DNA from: an uncultured Oscillospiraceae bacterium
GTDB lineage: Bacteria > Bacillota > Clostridia > Oscillospirales > Ruminococcaceae
NCBI GenBank assembly: GCA_905197685.1
Contig: CAJJZS010000006.1
Span: 85,735-149,734, forward strand
Length of the DNA stretch: 64,000 bases
Direction of reading: 5' to 3'
Shown here: one piece after another, positions 25,131 to 33,936 of the stretch
How the letters are laid out: each line of letters starts with the position of its first letter
How positions within the stretch are numbered: the first letter of the stretch is position 1
Notes under the pieces: generated by a model
The model's database searches: none
The model's input: the letters and a program-made list of their open reading frames with translations, nothing else
Told to the model about the DNA's origin: nothing
Made by a program: the position numbers and the translations under genes

Positions 25131-26144
25131 TTAGCCCTGTACCTTTTTCAAAAAAGCTCTGAGCAAATGTTTGGTTTCGGTTAAATCCTGCTGACAAATC
25201 ATAGCGGAAACGGTGTTAGGATAACGGCACGGTACCGATACCGACAACACACGAACTCCTGCGCAAGAAAGCTGCACACTGCGGCTTTCGTTCTTTACCG
25301 TGCTTCTTTCCGGCTGCTGGAGCAAAATCTTTTCCTCTTTTGCCGCTGCTGCGCACAGATTGTATAAATCCGCATCATAGTAGGTCATCTGGTCATGCAG
25401 GGAGATTGCCGCTCCCTTTCCCAAACAGCAGGTTCTGTTCCCGCCGCGACCGTCATCTGCCGGAGCCGCGCCTAAAATCAAAGCGATGTCCGGTTTCAGT
25501 GCAAAAGCTGCATTTGCCGCCGCGCTGGTCATCGCCTGTGAGCTTGCGTTAAACACAACGTCAATGTCATAATCCCATTCTTCCTTTAACATCTCCGCCA
25601 GCATCGCGCACACCGCTCTGGTTTCCATCGCCTTACCTGTAAGATAACCGTTGCCAAAAGCCGCTACTCCTTCGCCCGCAAAGGTTGCCTGAGCGCCCAG
25701 AGAAACAGCGCTCTCTGCGCTTGGTTTGGAGGAAGCTCCGATATCAATATACAGTTGGTCAAAGCTGACCGGCTTGTCCTGTTCCTCTTTTGTCTGGAGG
25801 TGAATTGGTTTTGTTCCGATTACACCGATGGTTTTGCCGTCAATGCGCACCGCTTTTCCTAAAACCGCTCTGTTATCCAAATCTCCGACATTGGCAAAGG
25901 AAAGCAGTCCGTCCTCACGGATTCCGGTTATCATAAATCCCGCTTCGTCCATGCGAGCGGTCAGCATTACCTTTTTATTTCCGGGTTTCTTTCCCTGTTT
26001 GTGGCAGATTAAGTTGCCCCTTGCATCGGTTCTGTATTCACAGCAATCGCCCAGATAGGAAATCAGCTCTTCCCGAACTTTTTCCTCTCTGCCCGAAATA
26101 CCGTCTGCGTTACACAGTTTTTCTATCAGTTCCATCGTTGTCAT
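25131..26144 (-). CDS. Degenerate M42 peptidase paralogue (predicted inactive)
   Basis: 337 aa, the same length as its upstream neighbour and clearly homologous along its whole length. Every metal or catalytic motif visible in the neighbour is changed: LEAHMDEIG is LTARMDEAG, KALDDRCG is KAMETRAV, VMEEVGG is SSQAMTS, the SVDVS aspartate strand is LILGA, and RYMHTP is RYPNTV. The fold-defining glycines and hydrophobic pattern persist, so this is not simple decay. It starts 15 bp after the active gene, so the two are probably made together. M42 enzymes form dodecameric shells; a dead subunit could be structural or regulatory. Confidence 0.85.
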   Translation of the reverse strand: MTTMELIEKLCNADGISGREEKVREELISYLGDCCEYRTDARGNLICHKQGKKPGNKKVMLTARMDEAGFMITGIREDGLLSFANVGDLDNRAVLGKAVRIDGKTIGVIGTKPIHLQTKEEQDKPVSFDQLYIDIGASSKPSAESAVSLGAQATFAGEGVAAFGNGYLTGKAMETRAVCAMLAEMLKEEWDYDIDVVFNASSQAMTSAAANAAFALKPDIALILGAAPADDGRGGNRTCCLGKGAAISLHDQMTYYDADLYNLCAAAAKEEKILLQQPERSTVKNESRSVQLSCAGVRVLSVSVPCRYPNTVSAMICQQDLTETKHLLRAFLKKVQG

Positions 26145-26159
26145 CCTTCCTTTCCCCCT

Positions 26160-27173
26160 TTATCGAATATTGCTTGCAACATAAGCCGCTGCCAGCTTCG
26201 CAGTATTTTCCATATCTTCCGCGCTGATTACCTCAACTGGTGTGTGCATATAGCGCAGAGGGATACAGGTGCAGGCTCCCTTTGCTCCCGCTCCTGCCAT
26301 AATCAAACCGTCCGCGTCTGTTCCGGTGCGGTATCCCGCATATACCTTAACCTGATGACGGATTCCGTTCTCTTTGCCTGTCTGAGCCATCCCTTCCGAT
26401 ACCTCGCGGCTTAAAATCGGATTGTGACCTACCATCGGACCGTCTCCAAGCTGTCCGCCCTGATGCGTTTTCAGTTCCGGACTTAATGCAAAGCTGACAT
26501 CTACCGAGATACAGTGGGTAAATTCTCCCAACGCATTTGCGCCGGTTGCAGCTCCCATACCGCCCACTTCTTCCATAACGCTGAGCAGCAAGGTAACGGA
26601 ACAAGCGGTATCCATCTCTTTTAACATTCTTGCAGCGGCAATCATCGCTGCGCAGCCGCAGCGGTCATCCAACGCTTTACCGGAAACCTTTCCTTCCAAC
26701 AAGTGTTTGAGTCCGCCGATGTAAGAAATTCTTGTTCCGATCGGGAATTCCTCTTCCGCCTGTTCTTTGCTCATTCCGGCATCCACATAAAGCTGTTCTA
26801 ATGTTGGATTTTTTGCAGGGTTGTGTTCTTCCGAAGCAACGATTCCTCGTCTGTCCCCCTTGGTTCCGTGAATCCATACCGGTGCTGCGGTTGCCACTCT
26901 GCGGTCAATTCCTCCGCAGCGGGTCACCTTTAAAAATCCGTTTTGGTCAATACCGCATACCATCAAACCAATCTCGTCCATATGCGCTTCCAACACAACG
27001 TGCGGACGATCCTTTGCCTCTCTTTTTACCTCACAGATTAAGCTGCCCAGCGCTGTTCTGCGAACCGGACCCAAATCTGCAATTTCTTTTTCCAAAAAGT
27101 CAGCAATCGGTTTTTCATATCCTGCCACGCCGCCGACCTTTGTCAGTTTTTCCAACAGTTCAAGTGTCTGCAT
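26160..27173 (-). CDS. M42 family metallo-aminopeptidase
   Basis: 337 aa. The residues used for the two-metal site in TET-type aminopeptidases are all present: LEAHMDEIG, KALDDRCGCAAM, VMEEVGGMGA, SVDVS, YRTGTDADG and RYMHTPVE. The family forms large dodecameric complexes that strip residues from peptides in the cytosol, some preferring Glu or Asp. Ribosome site GAAAGGGAG before the ATG. It is first in a two-gene unit with a degenerate paralogue, and lies downstream of the peptide transporter operon on the same strand, separated by a terminator. Specificity cannot be read from the sequence. Confidence 0.93.
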   Translation of the reverse strand: MQTLELLEKLTKVGGVAGYEKPIADFLEKEIADLGPVRRTALGSLICEVKREAKDRPHVVLEAHMDEIGLMVCGIDQNGFLKVTRCGGIDRRVATAAPVWIHGTKGDRRGIVASEEHNPAKNPTLEQLYVDAGMSKEQAEEEFPIGTRISYIGGLKHLLEGKVSGKALDDRCGCAAMIAAARMLKEMDTACSVTLLLSVMEEVGGMGAATGANALGEFTHCISVDVSFALSPELKTHQGGQLGDGPMVGHNPILSREVSEGMAQTGKENGIRHQVKVYAGYRTGTDADGLIMAGAGAKGACTCIPLRYMHTPVEVISAEDMENTAKLAAAYVASNIR

Positions 27174-27226
27174 TCTTTTCTCCCTTTCTTATTTTTCTTG
27201 TTTTGTGAAACCATTCTCCCAAAAAT

Positions 27227-27266
27227 CCGCAAAAGGGCAGAACATTTTGATGTCCTACCCTTTGCA
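27227..27266 (-). terminator. Terminator at the end of the opp operon
   Basis: On the minus strand GCAAAGGGTAGGACAT pairs with ATGTTCTGCCCTTTTGC (imperfect) and a short T tract follows. Confidence 0.65.
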
Positions 27267-27283
27267 GCAGCTAAAAAAGCCTG

Positions 27284-29245
27284 TTATTCTTCGATGTATG
27301 CGCTTACTAAAGCACTGTCCCAAGCCCACTGGCTGTCTGCGTCGAAGTTCTTAATCTTTGTGTTATAGAAGTCGAAGTTTTCCGAACAGCTGATTGGCAG
27401 GTCAGGCAGAGCCTTGTTGAATTCCTGCTGATATGCCAGCCATTTTGCAGACCAGTCTTCATCATCGCCCGGAGCTACATTTTTCATAGCCTGTGTTACT
27501 TCTACCATCGCTTTATCTCTGATATAGTTGCCGTTGTAAGAACCCATGTACTTGTCCTCATCGCTGAAGAAGTACCATGCGGTGTTTACAGTAGCAAAGC
27601 CGGTAGATACATTGAACATATTGTAGGTTGGTTCTTCGATGTTTTCACGGAACATATTGTTCAGAACAACTGCCCAGTCCATTTTGGTCGGTTCGAGATT
27701 CATACCGATTTTTTCCATTTCCGGAGGCAGCATGGTCAGCAGCAGGTTGGTACCGTCGCTTTCGGTGCAAGCCCATTTGATGGTCAGCGGCATCAGTTCG
27801 CCGTCTACTTCTTTATGACGAATCTTATCGGTACCTTCTACAAATGCCTCGCCTTTTTCGTTCAGGGTCCAGCCGCCGTCAATCAGAAGCTGTTTTGCTT
27901 TTTCGGTATCCAAAGAGTAGTGGGTCAAAGTTTCTGCCAAAGCGTCTTTGTTGTCCTGGTATTCCCACAAAGAACGGCTGTAACAACCGTCTACTACAGT
28001 ACCGTAACCCTGAGACATCTGTTTGGTGTATTCGTCACGGTCGAAGCAGTATGCGATTGCCTGACGAACTTCTCTGAACTGTGTCGGACCCAGGTCGCAA
28101 ACGAACAGGAATTTAGAGTAGGAGCTTCCGTCATAGGAAATTGCATCCAGCGGAACGCCTGCATCTACCATGTCCAGACCTTTATTGATTTCTTCACCGC
28201 CGGAAACACCGCGGATTAAGTCAACGGTTCCTGCTTTCAGCTCGTCCATCTGGGTTGCTTTGGTAACTGTTTTTACAATAATTTTTTCAATGTGCGGGGT
28301 TGCGCCTCTGTAATCGCCGACATATTTGTCGTTGCGGGTCAAGGTGCAGATTTTGGTTGCCGGATCATAGCTACCGAAGTTGTAAGGACCGCAGGTAACC
28401 TTTGGCAGGAATCGGTAACCGGTGCTGGAGTTGCCGATGGTTTCGCCCAGCAGTTCGTTTGTAAAGTTGCCTTCGATGTAAACACCGTTGCCGTCATCTT
28501 TTACTTCACAGTCAGGTGCGATAACAGACATTGGGTATGGCTGAACGGTAACTAAGGTCAGCTCGTAGTAGTTTGGCAGCTCATCTGCCGCAATAGTCAT
28601 AGAGAACTGATAGTCGCCCAGCAGACGAACGCCGGAGAATTCTTTCTTCTCGCCGCCATTGAATTCTTTGTAACCGTCAATGCTTGCCAGCAGAGCGGTA
28701 TCTGCCTGCAGGGATTCAAACTGGGAAGAGGAAATGAGCAGAGCAGAGAATACATAATCCTTCGCAGTGATCGGTGTTCCGTCATTCCATGTCAGATTTT
28801 CGTTGAGGGTGAAGGTGTAGGTTTTAGAACCGTCTTCATTCTCTTTTGCATCGTATTCTTTTACTACGGTCGGGTCTACTTCAAATTTACCCTCTCTTGT
28901 AAATACGATATTGGAGTAAGCGTTGATCAGGGCTTTGATTCTGTTGTTTGCTTCGCCATTGGTCCAACCGGTCATAAAGTCGTTGGTAACGTCGGAGCCG
29001 ACGCCGACAACCACTTCGCCGCCGATCGGAGCGTCAGCCGGAGGCAGACCGGAAGCTTCTTTTTCATCCTCAGCGGAATCTTCTTCTTTTGCTTCCTCGC
29101 CTGTTTCGGTTTTGCTTTCTTCTTTGTTTTCTTCGGTTTGCTCTGTTTCATTGGTGTTTGTGGAAACGGTATCTCCGCCGCCGCAAGCTGCCATAGAAAG
29201 GGACATAGCCATTGCTAACAGCACAGCAAGTATCTTCTTTCTCAT
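27284..29245 (-). CDS. oppA: Oligopeptide ABC transporter substrate-binding lipoprotein
   Basis: 653 aa from the ATG at 29245 (GGAAAGGAAGG upstream). Lipoprotein signal with lipobox MAAC, a long acidic Glu/Lys/Thr linker (about 25-65), then an SBP_bac_5 fold: YTFTLNENLTWNDGTPITAKDYVFS, FREVRQAIAYCFDRDEY and LPDLPISCSENFDFYNTKIKNF. Last gene of the opp operon; 88 bp separates it from the small membrane protein, enough for its own processing but with no promoter obvious. It should deliver peptides to the OppBC permease encoded upstream. The linker may let it reach past the large extracellular propeller of that permease; this is inference. Confidence 0.93.
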   Translation of the reverse strand: MRKKILAVLLAMAMSLSMAACGGGDTVSTNTNETEQTEENKEESKTETGEEAKEEDSAEDEKEASGLPPADAPIGGEVVVGVGSDVTNDFMTGWTNGEANNRIKALINAYSNIVFTREGKFEVDPTVVKEYDAKENEDGSKTYTFTLNENLTWNDGTPITAKDYVFSALLISSSQFESLQADTALLASIDGYKEFNGGEKKEFSGVRLLGDYQFSMTIAADELPNYYELTLVTVQPYPMSVIAPDCEVKDDGNGVYIEGNFTNELLGETIGNSSTGYRFLPKVTCGPYNFGSYDPATKICTLTRNDKYVGDYRGATPHIEKIIVKTVTKATQMDELKAGTVDLIRGVSGGEEINKGLDMVDAGVPLDAISYDGSSYSKFLFVCDLGPTQFREVRQAIAYCFDRDEYTKQMSQGYGTVVDGCYSRSLWEYQDNKDALAETLTHYSLDTEKAKQLLIDGGWTLNEKGEAFVEGTDKIRHKEVDGELMPLTIKWACTESDGTNLLLTMLPPEMEKIGMNLEPTKMDWAVVLNNMFRENIEEPTYNMFNVSTGFATVNTAWYFFSDEDKYMGSYNGNYIRDKAMVEVTQAMKNVAPGDDEDWSAKWLAYQQEFNKALPDLPISCSENFDFYNTKIKNFDADSQWAWDSALVSAYIEE

Positions 29246-29333
29246 TTTGAAACCTTCCTTTCCGTTTCTGCGTGTATATTGCATACACAAATTTATTCAC
29301 ACCCAACAACATCTGCCATTGGGTTTGCGACAA

Positions 29334-29531
29334 TTAGCGTAAAAAGAAGAACCAAATTACCGCCAAAAAGATGAGAATCACAACGATGACTGCCGGCAAA
29401 AAGGTAATGATCGCCGCCAGTATCATCGCCAGCAAATCATTTTTTTCCAACGGCGTTTCTTCCATCGTCTTTTTAAACTTCTTTTCGCTTTCCGACGGTT
29501 TCACAACCCGGTTGATCTTATCCCAGAACAT
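29334..29531 (-). CDS. Small membrane protein in the opp operon
   Basis: 65 aa. Charged N-terminal half (KINRVVKPSESEKKFKKTMEE) and a single long hydrophobic stretch (about 33-63) that could make one or two helices, ending FFFLR. Strong AAAGGAG site before the ATG. It lies between the ATPase and binding-protein genes, 27 bp after the former, so it is co-transcribed. Not recognised. Position suggests an accessory subunit or stabiliser of this unusual transporter. Confidence 0.75.
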   Translation of the reverse strand: MFWDKINRVVKPSESEKKFKKTMEETPLEKNDLLAMILAAIITFLPAVIVVILIFLAVIWFFFLR

Positions 29532-29558
29532 TTGGTTCTCCTTTCCCTTTCGTTGTCC

Positions 29559-31127
29559 TTATAAAACTTTATGGTCCAAAATATGGTGACACGCTACAAA
29601 GTGTCCCGATTCCACTTCCTTAAAGTCCGGCGCTACCTGTTCGCAGATTTCGGTACAGTAACGGCAGCGTGTGTGGAATTTACAGCCTTTCGGCGGATGA
29701 ATCGGGCTTGGAATATCACCTTCCAGTAAAATCGCTTCGTGTTTTTTATCCACATCTGTGGTAGGAATTGCAGAAATCAAAGCCTCGGTATATGGGTGCA
29801 GCGGCTGACGGAACAGTTCTTCCGAGGTTGCCAGCTCAACCATATTTCCCAAATACATAACGCCGATTCTGTCCGAAATATATTTTACCACGCTCAGGTC
29901 ATGGGTGATAAACAGATAGGTCAGATTTTCCTGTTTCTTTAAATCGGAAAGCAAGTTCAGCACCTGGGACTGAATCGAAACATCCAGCGCCGATACCGCC
30001 TCGTCGCAGACAACAAACTTCGGTTTTACTGCCAGAGAACGGGCAATTCCGATACGCTGACGCTGTCCGCCCGAGAACTGGTGCGGATAGCGATGCAGCA
30101 TAAACGGCTGCAAACCGCAATCGGTCATAACCTTTAAGATATATTCCTGCATTGCCGCATTGTCCGATTTAAAGAATTTATGCGCAAGCAAACCTTCCCC
30201 GATAATCTGTCCTACCGTCATACGCGGATTTAAGGAGGAATACGGGTCTTGGAAAATCAGCTGCAAATCGCGTCTTAATTGACGCATTTCGTTATAATTG
30301 AGCTTTGCAAGGTCGATTCCTTCGTCGCGGTTCTGTTCGTGCTTTTGGAATTCTTCGTCATTTGCATACTGCTCGCGCAGCCGCTCAATTTCCTTTTCGC
30401 AGCCTTCAACCTCAACCTGTTTTTCTGCGGCAATCTTTTCGTGTTTTTCCACCTCGGATTTTGCCGCATCCAGTTTGGATGTTAAGGAAGTAGTATCCTT
30501 CTTTGCTTTGGTAAGCTCTGAAATTTTTGCCTCCAAATCTTCCTTATCCAGTTTTGCGCTTTCCAGTTCACTCAGTTCTTTGTGCCAGTTTACCGAAGCC
30601 TCATATTTTTTGCTGAACAGCTCGGAAACCTTGGACATATCCTCCAAAGTGATAAAACCGCCGACTAACTGTGCAATATCCAGATAAGCATCGTTTGTTT
30701 CTTTTACCAGCTTATCCTTTTCTTCCTTCTGACGGTTCTGTTCTTCCTGGGAAAGCGATTCGTACTTCTGCAAAAATTCCTTGCATTTTGTGTCCAATTC
30801 CTGCCATTTTTTCTTTCTTGCAGGCAGGTCTTTGAGTACTTCTTTAACATACTCCGGCGCCAGAGAATCCAGCGTTCTTCCGTAGTACATTGTTTTACCG
30901 TCGGTCTGATGATACAGCTGAAGCAGCGTTCTGCCGAAAGTGGACTTTCCGCAGCCGGACTCTCCTACCAGGCCAAAAGTTTCGCCCTCATAAATATCAA
31001 TGGAAATATCATCGTTTGCGTGTACAAACTCCTGATGTTTATTGAATACGGATTTTTTCCCCACCGGAAAATACTGCTTTAAATGGGAAATTCTTAACAA
31101 TACTTTTTTATCATTATTTGTTGGCAT
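29559..31127 (-). CDS. oppF: Oligopeptide ABC transporter ATPase (OppF-like) with large coiled-coil insertion
   Basis: 522 aa from the ATG at 31127 with GGAGGAG upstream, overlapping the oppD stop by 14 bp. Nucleotide-binding parts are complete: Walker [10 protein letters not shown] (about 55-63), Q-loop FQDPY (about 292-296), signature [10 protein letters not shown], Walker [12 protein letters not shown] and a C-terminal oligopeptide domain with [14 protein letters not shown]. The oddity is about 185 residues (roughly 91-275) between Walker A and the Q-loop, where ordinary OppF has about 10-20. The insert is Lys/Glu-rich and mostly helical, with heptad-like segments ([37 protein letters not shown]), i.e. 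coiled coil. Reading frame and flanks are intact, so this is a real insertion. Confidence 0.93.
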   Translation of the reverse strand: MPTNNDKKVLLRISHLKQYFPVGKKSVFNKHQEFVHANDDISIDIYEGETFGLVGESGCGKSTFGRTLLQLYHQTDGKTMYYGRTLDSLAPEYVKEVLKDLPARKKKWQELDTKCKEFLQKYESLSQEEQNRQKEEKDKLVKETNDAYLDIAQLVGGFITLEDMSKVSELFSKKYEASVNWHKELSELESAKLDKEDLEAKISELTKAKKDTTSLTSKLDAAKSEVEKHEKIAAEKQVEVEGCEKEIERLREQYANDEEFQKHEQNRDEGIDLAKLNYNEMRQLRRDLQLIFQDPYSSLNPRMTVGQIIGEGLLAHKFFKSDNAAMQEYILKVMTDCGLQPFMLHRYPHQFSGGQRQRIGIARSLAVKPKFVVCDEAVSALDVSIQSQVLNLLSDLKKQENLTYLFITHDLSVVKYISDRIGVMYLGNMVELATSEELFRQPLHPYTEALISAIPTTDVDKKHEAILLEGDIPSPIHPPKGCKFHTRCRYCTEICEQVAPDFKEVESGHFVACHHILDHKVL

Positions 31128-32106
31128 GACGCTCCTCCTTTTCCGGGTAGAAACAACGAACAAGATGATCGTCTTCTAACGCAAGCAGTTTTGGTTCTTC
31201 GTTCATGCACTTTTCGGTTGCGTATTTGCAGCGCGGAGCAAATTTACAGCCTTTGGGCAAATCCAGCGGATGCGGAACTGCGCCGGGAATTGCGTCCAGA
31301 CGAACACCGGTTGGGGTATCCAACCTCGGAATGGAGGTCATCAACCCTTCGGTGTACGGGTGGCTGTATCTGTTTTCTCCAAACACCTTGCGTACCGGCG
31401 CTTTTTCCACAACCTGTCCGCAGTACATTACCGCTACCTCGTCCGCCATCTCATTGATAACCCCGAGGTTATGGGTGATAAACAGAATAGAGGTTCCCTT
31501 TTCTTCCCTCAGGTCGTTCATCAGCTTTAAAATCTGTGCCTGAATGGTAACGTCCAACGCGGTGGTCGGTTCGTCTGCAATCAACAACTTCGGGCGGCAG
31601 GCAAGAGCCATCGCAATCATCACACGCTGACGCATTCCTCCCGAAAGCTGATGCGGGTACTGTTTTACTACCTTGTGTGGGTTCGGGATACGAACGTCTG
31701 CCAAAATTTCAACTGACTTTGCAGCCGCTTCCTTTTTGCTCATCTTCTGATGAACCATAAACACTTCGCTTAACTGGCGTTCGATGGTGAACACCGGGTT
31801 CAGTGAGGTCATCGGTTCCTGGAAGATAACAGAAATTTCATTTCCCCTGATTTTATACATTTCTTCTCTGGTACATTTTGAAATTTCGCGACCGTCAAAC
31901 CAGATTTCGCCGCTTTCAATGTATCCGTTTCCGTCTAAAAGATGCAAGATGCTCATCGCGGAAACGCTTTTTCCGCTTCCCGATTCTCCTACGATTCCAA
32001 GCGTTTTTCCCGCTTCCACCGAGTAGGAAACACCGTTTACTGCTTTCACAACACCCTTTTTCGTATCAAAAAAGGTATGTAAATCCTTTATTTCCAGCAA
32101 AGACAT
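31114..32106 (-). CDS. oppD: Oligopeptide ABC transporter ATPase (OppD-like)
   Basis: 330 aa, the usual OppD length. Walker [10 protein letters not shown]-loop [10 protein letters not shown], signature [15 protein letters not shown], Walker [13 protein letters not shown], and a C-terminal oligopeptide/dipeptide domain with a cysteine motif ([14 protein letters not shown]). No insertion, in contrast to its OppF partner. It lies 11 bp after the permease gene and overlaps oppF, so the two are translationally linked. With OppF it energises import through OppB and the propeller-bearing OppC. Confidence 0.95.
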   Translation of the reverse strand: MSLLEIKDLHTFFDTKKGVVKAVNGVSYSVEAGKTLGIVGESGSGKSVSAMSILHLLDGNGYIESGEIWFDGREISKCTREEMYKIRGNEISVIFQEPMTSLNPVFTIERQLSEVFMVHQKMSKKEAAAKSVEILADVRIPNPHKVVKQYPHQLSGGMRQRVMIAMALACRPKLLIADEPTTALDVTIQAQILKLMNDLREEKGTSILFITHNLGVINEMADEVAVMYCGQVVEKAPVRKVFGENRYSHPYTEGLMTSIPRLDTPTGVRLDAIPGAVPHPLDLPKGCKFAPRCKYATEKCMNEEPKLLALEDDHLVRCFYPEKEERHANK

Positions 32107-32117
32107 TTGTTTTCCTC

Positions 32118-33923
32118 CTACCGTTCGTTCGATTTCGGGTCAATCGCGTCACGCAAACCGTCGCCGATAATATTGATGCTGATGGTGGAAAGACCCAGCG
32201 CAATCGACGGGAATACCCATCTCCACCAATAAGTTCCGATTACCTGAGAAGACTGCGAACCGCTGAGCATATTTCCCCATGTCGGAGAAGGCTCTGTTAC
32301 ACCGAATCCCAGGAAGGAAAGGCTCGATTCGGTCAGCAGACAGGTTGCAAAGCTGATAGTCAGGTTTACGATAATAACTGTGATAACATTTGGCAAAATG
32401 TGCTTAAAGATAATGCTGCTTTCTTTAATACCCATTGCTTTTGCCGCAGTAACAAATTCTTTTTCACGTTCTGCCAGAATCTGTCCACGAACCAGTCGCG
32501 CCAGTCCCGGCCAGCTCAAAATACCTAAAATAACCATGATTAAGCAGATACGCCCGATATCCGATACCTTGTTGCCTAAAACAGCGGATAAAATCATCGC
32601 CAAAGGCAGGAACGGCAGCGCGCCCACAATCTCTGCCAGACGCATCAAAATCATATCCACCTTGCCGCCGTAGTAACCGGACAGACCGCCGACTAAAATG
32701 CCGATGATTGCGGAAATAATAACCGAAATCGCACCGATGGTCATAGTCATGCGTCCTGCTGTCAGCAAACGGGAGAAAATATCTCTGCCCAAAGCGTCGG
32801 TTCCCATCAGATAACCCTTTAATCCCCAAGTTACCACCTTGCCCTCGGAAGTAATACCGTAGTTCTGGTAGTAGCCGGAGTTTACCGATACCAGATTTTT
32901 TGCAGAGGAAGGAACTTTTGCCTGTTTGTTGTTATTTCCGCCCCAGCTGTAAGCAGTTCCGTCATCTAACAACGCAGTAAAATGGTTTCTGCCTCCGGTC
33001 AAAGCAGTCACTCGTCCCTGAATTTCTTCCGGCACAGTTTTAATTTCATAATCGTTGCTTCCCCATACTACAACGCGCCCGTCATCCAGCAAAGCTGCGC
33101 CGGATTTGTCGGTAGAAGCAACATCCACTGCGTGTCCCTGAATTTCTTCCGGAATCGCGCTGAACACATTTTCTCTGTTGGACATACAAACAATCTCATT
33201 GTCCTTGGTCAGGCACAGAGCGGTAATCGGGTTGCTTACGATTTTTTCTGCTTTGCCTTCCACCTTATCGGTGTCGATATCTGTTGCACTCTCGTTGCCC
33301 CAGAAGTAAACATCTCCGCTCTCTGTCAAAGCAAAGGAGGTCTGATATCCCGCTTCAATCTGTTTAATATCGTCTAAATCTTCCACTTCCGCCGGCACTT
33401 TTCCCAGTCCCATACGGTCATATCCCCAGGTGAACACCTCTCCGTCCTCATTAAGCGCAAGAACGTGGTCCTGACCTGCGGATACCTGTTCGATTTTTCC
33501 CATGTTTTTTGGCAGCTTTTTGAGCTTATCGGTCAGATTACCCCACTCGTACAGGTTGCCGTCATTGTCAATACCCACGCCGTAAACCGGACCGTTATCA
33601 ATCTGTTTTGCGTTTCCTGCCAACTGCTTCGGTACATTCATAAAGGAAAATCCTGGTTTTACATTCTGCTGGGTCGGGTCCTGGAAAGACAAATCCACCG
33701 GAAAAAAGAACGGCAGAATCAAACAACACAGAAAAATAAACAGAAAAACAGCAATTCCTGTCATGGTCAGTTTGCTTTCGCGGATATTTTTCAGTACAGT
33801 ATGAAACGGACTTTGAATTTGTTCTTCCTCCAGTACAGACATTTCTTCCGCCGGATTCTGTCCGAAAAACATTCTTTTTAAAGTCTGTCCAAATCCGGAC
33901 TTTTTCTTTTTATTTTTTCCCAT
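32118..33923 (-). CDS. oppC: Oligopeptide ABC permease (OppC-like) with inserted RCC1-type beta-propeller
   Basis: 601 aa; an ordinary OppC is about 300. Residues 1-50 are basic and cytosolic, TM1 is about 52-73. At about 105-370 lie seven repeats of 37-42 residues. Each has a degenerate core like V-x-A-G-x-x-H-x-x-A-L-x-x-D-G-x-V-x-x-W-G, the RCC1/ATS1 pattern; seven copies make a closed seven-bladed propeller. The canonical OppC sequence resumes at once with LMGTDALGRDIFSR (about 372-385), then the permease core with its coupling loop (EFVTAAKAMGI) and four or five helices. The insertion is exactly in the outside loop between TM1 and the core, so the propeller should face the cell exterior. 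Frame intact, 11-13 bp from both neighbours. Confidence 0.93.
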   Translation of the reverse strand: MGKNKKKKSGFGQTLKRMFFGQNPAEEMSVLEEEQIQSPFHTVLKNIRESKLTMTGIAVFLFIFLCCLILPFFFPVDLSFQDPTQQNVKPGFSFMNVPKQLAGNAKQIDNGPVYGVGIDNDGNLYEWGNLTDKLKKLPKNMGKIEQVSAGQDHVLALNEDGEVFTWGYDRMGLGKVPAEVEDLDDIKQIEAGYQTSFALTESGDVYFWGNESATDIDTDKVEGKAEKIVSNPITALCLTKDNEIVCMSNRENVFSAIPEEIQGHAVDVASTDKSGAALLDDGRVVVWGSNDYEIKTVPEEIQGRVTALTGGRNHFTALLDDGTAYSWGGNNNKQAKVPSSAKNLVSVNSGYYQNYGITSEGKVVTWGLKGYLMGTDALGRDIFSRLLTAGRMTMTIGAISVIISAIIGILVGGLSGYYGGKVDMILMRLAEIVGALPFLPLAMILSAVLGNKVSDIGRICLIMVILGILSWPGLARLVRGQILAEREKEFVTAAKAMGIKESSIIFKHILPNVITVIIVNLTISFATCLLTESSLSFLGFGVTEPSPTWGNMLSGSQSSQVIGTYWWRWVFPSIALGLSTISINIIGDGLRDAIDPKSNER

Positions 33924-33936
33924 CTGCTTCTCCCTC

